The notes beneath the pieces were generated by a model. The model searched no databases and had not been told where the DNA came from. It saw only the letters and a list, made by a program, of their open reading frames with translations. The translations under genes were made by a program, and so were the position numbers. From an uncultured Sulfurovum sp. (GTDB lineage: Bacteria; Campylobacterota; Campylobacteria; Campylobacterales; Sulfurovaceae): 64,000 nt of DNA. The DNA is taken from contig CACVAP010000061.1 of NCBI GenBank assembly GCA_902727895.1, positions 29,988 through 93,987 of the forward strand. The letters run 5' to 3'. Shown here in pieces: positions 8,020 to 15,867 of the stretch. Position 1 is the first letter of the stretch; each line of letters begins with the position of its first letter.

Positions 8020-8741
8020 TGGAGAAGGCAATAGTTTTAGATGATGAATTGTTAAAGGAGTTTTACGAATTTAAACATAATGGCTCTTATGATAATGAAA
8101 CTATTCAAAATTTGTTACATTATTATAAGCCACATATTACAAACGTTGCTCAGCTTCAACGAGTAGGTATAAATAATGCTTCTTTATTTGCTCAGTTAGC
8201 TCAATCAAATTTAACACATCAAACCCCTCGTGGATTGTGTGATAAAACTACTTATAAAATTATTTTACATAAGGATAAAACTTATTATCCTTATGTAAAA
8301 ATCTCAGAAGATATTTTAGAAAATAATTATACGTCAACATTTTATAAGAATGTACCAAGGGCTAAGGCACAGAATCATATTAAGGCTTTACTTAAAGATG
8401 CTAGTAGGATTTTTTTATATGATACATCTATAAAAAAACAATGGGATACTAGTAAAAAGTTTTTTCTTGAGTTAGTGCCTAGGAAGAATTTAAATATATT
8501 TTATGTGCAATTTCCAGAGTATAAAAGTCATCTTAATCATTTAGATAAGAACCATGTTAAGGAATTAAAAAATATATGTGTTGATTGGTCTATATCTAAA
8601 GACATGAGTAATACAGAGTATGAAAACTTACATGATAGATATTTAATTATAGATAGTACAATAGAAGTAATTTTAACCAGTGGATTTGATTATCTTTTCG
8701 ATGAAAATAAAGACTTCACTTATATTGTTCGTAAGAAATAA
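8019..8741 (+). CDS. hypothetical protein with PLD-like HxRx4D motif
   Basis: Third gene of the cassette, with a GTG start overlapping the previous stop. The first 110 residues match nothing I know. Residues 125-235 look like a single phospholipase D-type half: a strand around 130-136 (IFLYD), HDRYLIID at 205-212 (an HxKx4D motif with Arg for Lys), then TSGFDYLF near 220-227. PLD-fold half-domains act as nucleases in several defence effectors. The lysine-to-arginine change leaves activity uncertain. The assignment is an inference from one motif. Confidence 0.5.
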   Translation: MEKAIVLDDELLKEFYEFKHNGSYDNETIQNLLHYYKPHITNVAQLQRVGINNASLFAQLAQSNLTHQTPRGLCDKTTYKIILHKDKTYYPYVKISEDILENNYTSTFYKNVPRAKAQNHIKALLKDASRIFLYDTSIKKQWDTSKKFFLELVPRKNLNIFYVQFPEYKSHLNHLDKNHVKELKNICVDWSISKDMSNTEYENLHDRYLIIDSTIEVILTSGFDYLFDENKDFTYIVRKK

Positions 8742-8752
8742 GGAAAATAACC

Positions 8753-10033
8753 ATGTCAAAAACAACCATAAAATGCCCAAACTGTCAAACTGAAATAGAT
8801 GTAAATAAAATTTTATATCATCAGCTTGAAGATGAATTAAAACAAAAAAATATTGCTGAACATAAGAAACTTCGTGATGAAGTGGAATCTAAGCGTAGAG
8901 AGTATAAAGATGCTTTTGAGGGTTTAAAAGCTAAAGAACTTGCCATAGAAGAAGCGAAAGAGAAGTTTAACGAAGAGCTTACAAAAGCGACAAAAGAGCA
9001 GGTTAAACTTGAAAAAAATAAGCTTTATGCTGAATTGAAAAAAGAGTTGGCAGAAGAGCAGAGTGAGTCGATTGCTTTACTTGAAAAAGAGTTAGATGAA
9101 AAATCAGAGCAAGTTAAAGAGCTAAATAAAAGTAAAGCAGAGATAGAACAGCTTAAACGGGAAAAATCTGAGATAGAATCAAAAGCCAAAGCAGATGCGC
9201 AAGTGGCTTTAACAGAACAACTTCATGAAGAAAAAGAGAAAATTCAAAAAACTTTACAAGATCAAAATGAATTAAAGTTCAAACAGAAAGATGAACAGCT
9301 TGAACAGATAAAAAGAGAGCTTGAAAATGCACGACGCAAAGCAGAGCAGGGTTCTATGCAACTACAAGGTGAAGCGTTAGAACTTGCGATTGAGTCTTGG
9401 TTGGCTTCGCAATTTCCTTTTGACAGTATTGAAGAGGTGAAAAAAGGAGCATTTGGGGCTGATTGTATTCAGAGAGTACACACCCGTGAAGTACAAAACT
9501 GTGGAACCATTTGTTATGAGAGCAAAAATACCAAAGCATGGTCGGATGGTTGGATAAGTAAACTCAAACAAGATATGCTTACTGTAAATGCAGACATTGG
9601 TGTGTTAGTAACTTCGGTTTATCCTAAAGATTTAAGTCGTATGGGTTTTGTGGATGGAATTTGGGTCTGTTCATTAGATGAGTTTAAGGGTTCAGTCTCT
9701 TTACTTCGTGAGAGTCTTATTCGTCTTCATCAAACAGCGCAAAGAGAAGAGAATAAATCTGACAAGATGAGTTTACTCTACAGTTACATGACAGGTAATG
9801 AATTTTCCATGCAAATGAGTGCCATTGTTGATGGATTTATGAAAATGCAAGAAGAACTTGATAAAGAACGTCGCTCACTTATGGCTTCTTGGAAGCGTAG
9901 ACAAAAGACCATAGATGGTGTTTTAGTAAATACTACAGAGATGTATGGTTCATTACAAGGTATAGCTGGAAGTTCTGCTATTGTGCATATAGATGCTTTA
10001 GAGTTGCCTGACGAGTTTGATGAGGATGAATAG
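8753..10033 (+). CDS. DUF2130 protein: zinc-ribbon-like start, coiled coil, PD-(D/E)XK-like domain
   Basis: Begins with a CPNC half zinc ribbon (Cys8, Cys11). A charged coiled coil spans about 25-200, then a DUF2130 domain about 205-325. The domain shows a PD-(D/E)XK-like set: Glu in GEALE near 210, Asp237 in GADC and the E256-S-K258 triad in YESKN. DUF2130 proteins are relatives of RmuC and are assumed to act on DNA. Composition is ordinary for this genome (26 G/C of 60 bases at 9361-9420), unlike the three genes before it, so it may have a different history. It has its own ribosome binding site (AGGAAAA). The substrate is unknown. Confidence 0.8.
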   Translation: MSKTTIKCPNCQTEIDVNKILYHQLEDELKQKNIAEHKKLRDEVESKRREYKDAFEGLKAKELAIEEAKEKFNEELTKATKEQVKLEKNKLYAELKKELAEEQSESIALLEKELDEKSEQVKELNKSKAEIEQLKREKSEIESKAKADAQVALTEQLHEEKEKIQKTLQDQNELKFKQKDEQLEQIKRELENARRKAEQGSMQLQGEALELAIESWLASQFPFDSIEEVKKGAFGADCIQRVHTREVQNCGTICYESKNTKAWSDGWISKLKQDMLTVNADIGVLVTSVYPKDLSRMGFVDGIWVCSLDEFKGSVSLLRESLIRLHQTAQREENKSDKMSLLYSYMTGNEFSMQMSAIVDGFMKMQEELDKERRSLMASWKRRQKTIDGVLVNTTEMYGSLQGIAGSSAIVHIDALELPDEFDEDE

Positions 10034-10069
10034 GTAATAAAATGACAATATACGGTTTAAAAACTTGTT
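10032..10069 (+). repeat. direct repeat, right copy
   Basis: Second copy of the start region of the ArsC-like gene, 30 of 32 bases identical over 10038-10069 to 5526-5557. It begins at the stop codon of the DUF2130 gene and ends abruptly after the TGT codon. Confidence 0.8.
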
Positions 10070-10074
10070 TTTAA
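10042..10074 (+). pseudogene. truncated ArsC-like gene start, now a 10-codon mini-ORF
   Basis: Reads MTIYGLKTCF then stop; the first nine residues equal those of the ArsC-like protein at 5530 except one conservative change (Ile to Leu). Everything after the catalytic Cys codon is lost. Its TAA shares one base with the ATG of the next gene (TAATG), so the remnant could still recruit ribosomes and couple translation to that gene. Confidence 0.7.
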
Positions 10075-10724
10075 TGTCTTATCTATGGATTTTATTGTTT
10101 CTTTGGCTTATCTCCATGCCTATTACTTATGCGTACCCTCTCTATTTATTGGAAAAAGATTATCTTCATAATGAGCCTTTAGCTACAGAAGGGGTTGATG
10201 CTATTGTTATTTTAGGTGGAGGGTTGACCGATAGAACCATGCACAAGCGACCAAATTTAACAGTAGGTTTACTTGAACGGGTACGGTTTGGAGCTTTTTT
10301 ACAAAGAGAAAGCTCTTTGCCTATTTTAGTTTCGGGTGCTGGGTCACATCTTACCTGTACTGAAGCAGAAGTGATGAAAGAAGTTCTGGAAAACGAATTC
10401 CATGCCAAAGTAGAGTACGTTGAAGATAGAAGTAACACTACCCATGAAAATGCAAAATTTACAGTGGAAATGTTAAAGAAGAGTGAACTTAGGAAGGTTT
10501 ACTTAGTTACAAGTTCTTGGCATTTAAAACGCGCCTTTTTTTTATTTGAAAAGTATGCTGATACGATAGAAATCATACCGATTGCTGATTTCTTTTATGT
10601 TGAGAAAAAGTTTGTGACGGGCTTGGACGACTTTTATCCAAGTATGTCAACTTTTTATTATCAGCACCGAATTTACTCTGAGTGGATTAAATTAATTATA
10701 TATAAATTTAAGGGAATGTATTGA
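10074..10724 (+). CDS. DUF218 (YdcF/SanA-like) envelope protein
   Basis: One N-terminal membrane helix (about residues 5-22) is followed by a DUF218 domain: DAIVILGGG, RVRFGAFL, ILVSGAG, EAEVMKEVL, EDRSNTTHENA and VYLVTSSWHLKRA are all family blocks. Members (SanA, ElyC, YdcF) are linked to envelope integrity and peptidoglycan or undecaprenyl metabolism. I chose the ATG at 10074; a TTG at 10065 in the same frame would add three residues, but it lies inside the truncated ArsC remnant. The end overlaps the MATE gene. Confidence 0.85.
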   Translation: MSYLWILLFLWLISMPITYAYPLYLLEKDYLHNEPLATEGVDAIVILGGGLTDRTMHKRPNLTVGLLERVRFGAFLQRESSLPILVSGAGSHLTCTEAEVMKEVLENEFHAKVEYVEDRSNTTHENAKFTVEMLKKSELRKVYLVTSSWHLKRAFFLFEKYADTIEIIPIADFFYVEKKFVTGLDDFYPSMSTFYYQHRIYSEWIKLIIYKFKGMY

Positions 10725-12046
10725 TAAGTATAAATAAAGCTAAACACAAGAAAATTCTTTCTATTTCACTTCCAGCAGCATTTAACTCTCTTCTTGACAT
10801 GTTACAAGTTATTACTGACCTTATAATGGTTGGAACCATTTCAGCTTTTGCTGTGGCTGCTGTGGGTTTAGGGTTACAGTCATTGATGTTTATCTTTGCT
10901 ATTTTAACGGTGCTTCAAGTAGGAACAAGTGCTTTGATTTCGCGTTTTTATGGCGCAAAAAGAATGAAGCAGGGTTCTTTGGCTTTGTCGACACTTTTAG
11001 TCTTTGCATTTTGGCTTTCAATTCCCATGACAATCTTTTGGTATTTTGGATCTAATGCTTTTTATGGATGGATGGGCGTTGATGCACAAGTATGGGAGCT
11101 TGGTAGCACTTATGTCTCTATTTTAACGATTATGTTGCCTTTTGTATTACTCAAGTATGTCTTTGTTACAGCACTCAATGCAACAGGAGATACAACTACT
11201 CCGATGTACATTAAAATAGTCTCTATTGTTGTTAATATCTTTTTAAATTATGTACTTATTTTTGGACATTTTGGTTTTGAGGCTATGGGCGTAGCTGGCG
11301 CTGCTTGGGCGACGGTGATAGTTAATATTTTAGAAGCTTTGGTTTATCTATGGCTTTATGTCAATAATAAAACACCTTTTAAGCCTATAATTTATTTTTC
11401 AAAGAGTTTGTTAGACAGGGCTTTAAAAGTTGGGTTACCAGCAACGTATGAACGAACATTGACGGTGATTTCTTTTATGCTTTTTACCTCGATTATTGCT
11501 GGGTACAGTACAGAAGCTTTGGCTGGATATCAGATTGGATTGCGTATTGAGGGCTTGGCTTTTATGCCAGGTATTGGTTTTACCATTGCAGCCATGGCTT
11601 TGATGGGGCAAGGACTTGGAGCTAAAAAACCTGAGCAGTCTTATGAAGATGTTCTTTTGGTTTTAAAGTATGCCATTGGATTAATGTTTTTTCTCTCATT
11701 TTTTATGATTTTTACCCCAGAGTTAATTGTTCAGTATTTTACAAATGATGTAAAAACCATAGAAGAGGCAAGTTTATATCTTCAGATAGTTGGGCTTTCT
11801 CAGATTCCTTTGGCATTTAACTTTGTACTTTCAGGAGCATTACGTGGGGCTGGAGATTCTAAGCGTACTTTACGTATTAACCTTACTTCTTTGTGGTTGG
11901 TAAGGATTATTCCAGCATTTATTTTATCTTGGTATTTTAACGATATTATGTGGGTTTATATTGCGATGATTTCAGATACCTTTGTAAAAGCTTTCTTTTT
12001 ATGGAGAGCTTTTGACAAAGGGGAGTGGAAGAAGATAAAGGTTTAA
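10721..12046 (+). CDS. MATE-family multidrug/Na+ antiporter
   Basis: About 12 transmembrane helices over 441 residues with the two-fold MatE repeat. Recognisable segments are LQVITDLIMVGTIS in helix 1, LNATGDTTTPM at the end of the first half and the matching LRGAGDSKRTL in the second. Exports cationic drugs or metabolites in exchange for Na+ or H+. It starts with TTG overlapping the stop of the DUF218 gene (TTGA), with AAGGGAA upstream, so the two are co-translated. The real substrate is unknown. Confidence 0.88.
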   Translation: MISINKAKHKKILSISLPAAFNSLLDMLQVITDLIMVGTISAFAVAAVGLGLQSLMFIFAILTVLQVGTSALISRFYGAKRMKQGSLALSTLLVFAFWLSIPMTIFWYFGSNAFYGWMGVDAQVWELGSTYVSILTIMLPFVLLKYVFVTALNATGDTTTPMYIKIVSIVVNIFLNYVLIFGHFGFEAMGVAGAAWATVIVNILEALVYLWLYVNNKTPFKPIIYFSKSLLDRALKVGLPATYERTLTVISFMLFTSIIAGYSTEALAGYQIGLRIEGLAFMPGIGFTIAAMALMGQGLGAKKPEQSYEDVLLVLKYAIGLMFFLSFFMIFTPELIVQYFTNDVKTIEEASLYLQIVGLSQIPLAFNFVLSGALRGAGDSKRTLRINLTSLWLVRIIPAFILSWYFNDIMWVYIAMISDTFVKAFFLWRAFDKGEWKKIKV

Positions 12047-12052
12047 TAACTA

Positions 12053-12676
12053 CTAGTAATCAATAGTTTGTGTAATATTTTGTAAACTATAATTTGTACC
12101 ATTATAATTCAATAGACCATTAATCTTCAGTTGAATTTGTTGAACTTCTTTTTTACTATTGTAAATAATACTACTGTTTACAATTAAATCTTTTTTTAGA
12201 TTCGTACTATTGTAAGTGTAGTCTTCCTCAATACTTAAGTCTAAGTTCATAGGGTACTTTCCTTCTGTATCCAGTTGACTATAGTCAATATTGATTTTAC
12301 CATGCTGAAGGTTTTCGTCTTCTTGACAGTTTTCATAGTTTTGGTTACTACTTATTTTAGATACGTCCTCACTGTTATATGATTCTTTTAAGCCTGAAAT
12401 ATCACAATAATTAGTTTCTTTACTAAAATCTATGGCTTCATTTTTATTATAGTTAGTAACATTTGATTTCAGAATGGCACTTATTTCTTGAGAAATACTT
12501 TTTACCATATTCGTATTTGGTAGCGTTACAGGATTTTCATCTGTTGTACCAATGGCTACGCTTTCACCTAGTGTTGTGTTGTAGTTCTTTGAAGAGGAAC
12601 TACTATTTCCACATCCTTGCAATAGAAGGATTAAGATACTCGTAAATAAAATTGATACTTTTGTTAAAGTTTTCAT
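12053..12676 (-). CDS. putative lipoprotein, 207 aa
   Basis: Signal peptide with a lipobox: LLLQGC, lipidated Cys at residue 22, followed by a Ser-rich linker. The mature part is rich in Asn, Thr and Tyr and probably beta-structured, with two further cysteines (CDI and NCQ) that might pair. No family recognised. Single gene, convergent with the MATE gene only six bases away; AT-rich DNA lies upstream of its start. Confidence 0.6.
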   Translation of the reverse strand: MKTLTKVSILFTSILILLLQGCGNSSSSSKNYNTTLGESVAIGTTDENPVTLPNTNMVKSISQEISAILKSNVTNYNKNEAIDFSKETNYCDISGLKESYNSEDVSKISSNQNYENCQEDENLQHGKINIDYSQLDTEGKYPMNLDLSIEEDYTYNSTNLKKDLIVNSSIIYNSKKEVQQIQLKINGLLNYNGTNYSLQNITQTIDY

Positions 12677-12851
12677 GGTTATATCCTATCAAACGATGAT
12701 TTTTTGAATTATACTTAAATTATTATTAAAATATAAAGTAATTTTTTAATTTAAAATATTTATTATTCTTTTGTTATACAATAGTCTACACAAAAAATGT
12801 TGTTTATTGTATATGAAAAAAATATTAGAGTAAAAGTAGAAAGATAGATTA

Positions 12852-12895
12852 AAAAATGTTAGATATTATGAAATAGGGAAAAGTAGCCCTATTTC
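12852..12895 (-). terminator. rho-independent-like terminator of rnc-aroC
   Basis: A perfect 9-bp stem (GAAATAGGG/CCCTATTTC, 12870-12878 with 12887-12895, 8-base loop) overlaps the aroC stop codon. On the minus strand it is followed about 12 bases later by a T6 run. The distance to the T run is longer than ideal. Confidence 0.55.
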
Positions 12896-13968
12896 TTGTA
12901 GATGTCTTTGAGGTGTTGCATCTTTTTACCCATGTTAAGTAGGGTCATGTCAGCCAATACAAGTGCCATCATGGCTTCTGTTACAACAGAACCACGTATG
13001 GCAACACAAGGGTCATGACGACCTTTTAGCTCAAACTTCATTGCTTCATTAGAAGTGTTTACTGTATCTTGTGCTTGGAAAATAGAAGGAGTTGGTTTAA
13101 AATGTGTTTTAACTACAATGTCATCACCATTTGAAATTCCACCAAGCATCCCACCTGAATGATTGGAAGTAAATCCATCTGGTGTGATTCCATCATTGTT
13201 TTGGCTACCTTTGAGTGAAGTAGAGGCAATTCCATCTCCAATTTCTATGGCTTTAGCTGCATTGATTCCCATCATGGCTTCAGCAAGAATAGCATCTAGT
13301 TTATAGTAAAGTGGTTCCCCTAAACCTTTAGGAACACCTGTTGCAACAGTTACAACGACACCACCTACCGAGTCATGTTTATTTTTGGCAGCTAAAATTG
13401 CATCTTTTTGTGCTTCTTCTACTTTAGGATCTAAGGCATAAAGAAGTGAAGTTTTTGCATGTTCAAAGTCATAGGCATCAGCTTTAATACCATCTACTTC
13501 ACAAAGTCCAGAGACAATTTCTACATCCAATGTTTTAAGCATTAGTTTTGCAATCGATCCAGCTGCTACTCTTGCTGCTGTTTCACGTGCTGAACTTCTT
13601 CCACCACCACGGTAGTCACGTATTCCATATTTATGAAAGTAAGTAAAGTCTGCATGACCTGGACGAAAAAGGTCTTTTACATTGTCATAGTCACGGCTTT
13701 TTTGGTTTCCATTAAAGATTATCATCATAATAGGTGTACCTGTACTAAAGCCCTCAAAAGTTCCTGAGAGTATTTCTACTTTGTCATCTTCTTTTCTAGC
13801 AGTTTCTAGTTTTGATTTTCCAGGCTTTCTTCTGTTGAGTTCAGATTGAATGTATGCTTCATCTATTTCAAGTCCAGCTGGAACACCATCTACAATACAA
13901 CCTAAGGCTTTTCCATGTGACTCACCAAACGTGGTCATGGTAAATGCTTTTCCAAAAGTGTTTGACAT
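12889..13968 (-). CDS. aroC: chorismate synthase
   Basis: Last step of the shikimate pathway: converts EPSP to chorismate using reduced FMN. Near-textbook sequence of 359 residues: GESHGKALGCIVDGVPAG at the start, the RRPGKS-type segment, GHADFTYFHKYG, YRGGGRSSARET and the C-terminal KGRHDPC...R. It overlaps rnc by one base (TAATG), the rnc-aroC order known from Helicobacter and relatives. The terminator hairpin sits on its stop codon. Confidence 0.96.
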   Translation of the reverse strand: MSNTFGKAFTMTTFGESHGKALGCIVDGVPAGLEIDEAYIQSELNRRKPGKSKLETARKEDDKVEILSGTFEGFSTGTPIMMIIFNGNQKSRDYDNVKDLFRPGHADFTYFHKYGIRDYRGGGRSSARETAARVAAGSIAKLMLKTLDVEIVSGLCEVDGIKADAYDFEHAKTSLLYALDPKVEEAQKDAILAAKNKHDSVGGVVVTVATGVPKGLGEPLYYKLDAILAEAMMGINAAKAIEIGDGIASTSLKGSQNNDGITPDGFTSNHSGGMLGGISNGDDIVVKTHFKPTPSIFQAQDTVNTSNEAMKFELKGRHDPCVAIRGSVVTEAMMALVLADMTLLNMGKKMQHLKDIYKK

Positions 13969-14645
13969 TAGATTTCTCCCTTAAGTGTTTTTAGTGCTAT
14001 TTCAGCTGCTCTTTGTTGGGCTTCTTTTTTTGACTTTCCTAATGCAGAGGCAATGATTCTGTTTTGTAATTCAACAGCAATTTCAAATTCTTTTTTATGG
14101 TCAGGACCAAATGCCCGTACTAATTTATAGTTTGGGGTTTCTCCAAAGTCAGCTTGGGTTAGTTCTTGAAGGGTTGTTTTAAAATCTTTTGACAAAGAGT
14201 TGAGGTCAATGGTTTCATAGGAAGCTTCAATAAGGTCAATGGCAATTTTTGCAGTGACTTCTAAACCGGATTCTAAATAGATAGCGCCAATTACAGCTTC
14301 AAAGGCATTAGAAAGTAAAGAAGGTTTTATTCGACCATCATTATTTTCTTCAGCTGAAGAGATGAGCAGTGCTCCTCCCAAATCAATTTCAAGTGCTAAT
14401 CTTGTAAAACCTTTTTCATTTACCAGTGAAGCACGAATTTTTGAAAGTATTCCTTCATCTTCTTTTGAAAATTTACTAAAAAGATATTCTCCTACAATTA
14501 AGTCGAGTACAGCATCACCTAAGAACTCTAATCGCTCATTATTATAAGGTTTCTTATAACTTTTATGCGTAAGTGCTTCGGTGATGAGGTCATCTCTTTT
14601 AAATTGGTAGTTTAAAGCTTTTTCGAGTGCTTTAAATTGTTTCAT
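13968..14645 (-). CDS. rnc: ribonuclease III
   Basis: Cuts double-stranded RNA, including rRNA precursors, in the cytosol. The RNase III signature [13 protein letters not shown] lies at about residues 38-50 with catalytic Glu and Asp; a second acidic pair follows near 110-120 ([13 protein letters not shown]). A double-stranded RNA-binding domain covers about 152-222 with the [13 protein letters not shown] end. 225 residues, normal length. Upstream, only 63 bases separate it from a TPR gene, so rnhA, which I recall preceding rnc in Helicobacter, is not here. Confidence 0.96.
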   Translation of the reverse strand: MKQFKALEKALNYQFKRDDLITEALTHKSYKKPYNNERLEFLGDAVLDLIVGEYLFSKFSKEDEGILSKIRASLVNEKGFTRLALEIDLGGALLISSAEENNDGRIKPSLLSNAFEAVIGAIYLESGLEVTAKIAIDLIEASYETIDLNSLSKDFKTTLQELTQADFGETPNYKLVRAFGPDHKKEFEIAVELQNRIIASALGKSKKEAQQRAAEIALKTLKGEI

Positions 14646-14708
14646 TGTGTATTTCCTTTTATATTATAATAATGCTTTTTGTCGCTAGGATTACCAAGGT
14701 TTGATTCA

Positions 14709-15758
14709 TCAGAGTAGAGAGTAACTTGTTTGCGACTGTTTTTGGACAAGGGTTTCCTTAATTTGAATGGCATCTATGGCATAACATTTTGGACATCGTG
14801 TAAAGCCTATAGGGAAATGATTTTTACATTTTCCACAGCCATAACTAAAGAGTAAATCTACATTGGTTTTATTACCTATTTTACTAGCAATAATGGTGTC
14901 AATAGAAAAAATATTACTTCTTTTATTTAACTCTTCTGTCTCTAATGAGCCTTTTGCGAGGTAGATAGCAGATAAGGTTTCATTGTTTGAAATTATATCA
15001 AAGTTGAGGTTTAATGAGGGTAAGAACCACAGAATATCAAGAATAGAGCCAATTCTATCATTTTCAATGTTTTCCCATGCCACATTTAAATCTAAGGTGA
15101 AAAGGGCTTTCATAATCCTACGGTAAGGATAATTTTTTTCTTGAAGTAGGGCTGTTAGTTGACTCACCTTTTCAGCTTTAGAGAGCTTTTTTTGTTCTAA
15201 AAGTTTAGAAAGTTCAATGTGTGCCTGAAGTTTTTCTGTTTTTTCACCGAGAATCTCTAAAGGGGTGAGGGTTTCTAATGCTTTGTCAAATTCATGCATG
15301 AGTTCATAGACAATACCTAAGTAGTAAAGGGCTTTTTTGTTTCTAGGATGTTTGTTTAAAATTTCTAAATAGATTAGTTTTGAGCGTTTTAAAAAACCAG
15401 CTTTTAAATAAGTCTCTCCTAATTGCTCTAGTATTTTTTCTTTCTCAAAAAAGTTTGAAATATTATCAATAAGGTAGAGGTTTAGATTAATGGACTTTTG
15501 GTACTCACCTTGGGTTTTAAATGCTTGTGCTAAAAGGCTTAATGGTTTAATCAAAGCTTTTTCAAAAGGCATCTCTTCAATGTTCAAGACAGCATTGTCT
15601 TTTTTGAAACCACAAAGAAATTTTTCCAGAGAGTTTTTTTTCTTTTTTTCTTTATAGTTTCCTACAATTAAAGAGGAAACAGCAACAATCAGAATTAAGA
15701 TAATGATGATTAAAATAGAAAAAAGTGGGTCATCATATGCTGGTAAAATATTGTCCAA
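14709..15758 (-). CDS. LapB/YciM-like TPR protein with C-terminal metal knuckle
   Basis: One membrane helix (residues 12-32) is followed by a TPR array (about 60-230) and a C-terminal rubredoxin-like metal site with CxxC pairs at 308/311 and 322/325. This is the architecture of LapB (YciM), which in E. coli links the FtsH protease to LpxC and is controlled by YejM. A YejM-like gene lies at 50546. 349 residues versus about 389 in E. coli. The LapB role is inferred from architecture; a looser TPR role is possible. Confidence 0.65.
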   Translation of the reverse strand: MDNILPAYDDPLFSILIIIILILIVAVSSLIVGNYKEKKKKNSLEKFLCGFKKDNAVLNIEEMPFEKALIKPLSLLAQAFKTQGEYQKSINLNLYLIDNISNFFEKEKILEQLGETYLKAGFLKRSKLIYLEILNKHPRNKKALYYLGIVYELMHEFDKALETLTPLEILGEKTEKLQAHIELSKLLEQKKLSKAEKVSQLTALLQEKNYPYRRIMKALFTLDLNVAWENIENDRIGSILDILWFLPSLNLNFDIISNNETLSAIYLAKGSLETEELNKRSNIFSIDTIIASKIGNKTNVDLLFSYGCGKCKNHFPIGFTRCPKCYAIDAIQIKETLVQKQSQTSYSLL

Positions 15759-15810
15759 GAATTGCCTTTTTAAAGTTGTTATTGTTTGAGACTATTCTAG
15801 CATATTGGAT

Positions 15811-15837
15811 ATAACATCGTTATGATATAATCGTAAC
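15811..15837 (+). promoter_or_regulatory. extended -10 promoter with overlapping inverted repeats
   Basis: TATAAT at 15826-15831 is preceded by TG with the right spacing. Two interleaved inverted repeats cover it: ATAAC/GTTAT at 15811-15823, and a 7-base-arm repeat at 15819-15837 with one mismatch centred on the -10 box. This layout suggests a repressor site controlling the ATPase-nuclease pair. No dedicated regulator gene is adjacent. Confidence 0.45.
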
Positions 15838-15867
15838 AATAATGAATAGAAGAGGTAGCATAAAGAT

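Noticed and set aside
13968..14708. rnhA upstream of rnc, as I recall for Helicobacter
   Set aside because: Only 63 bases separate rnc from the TPR gene, so rnhA is simply not at this place; its absence from the genome cannot be judged.
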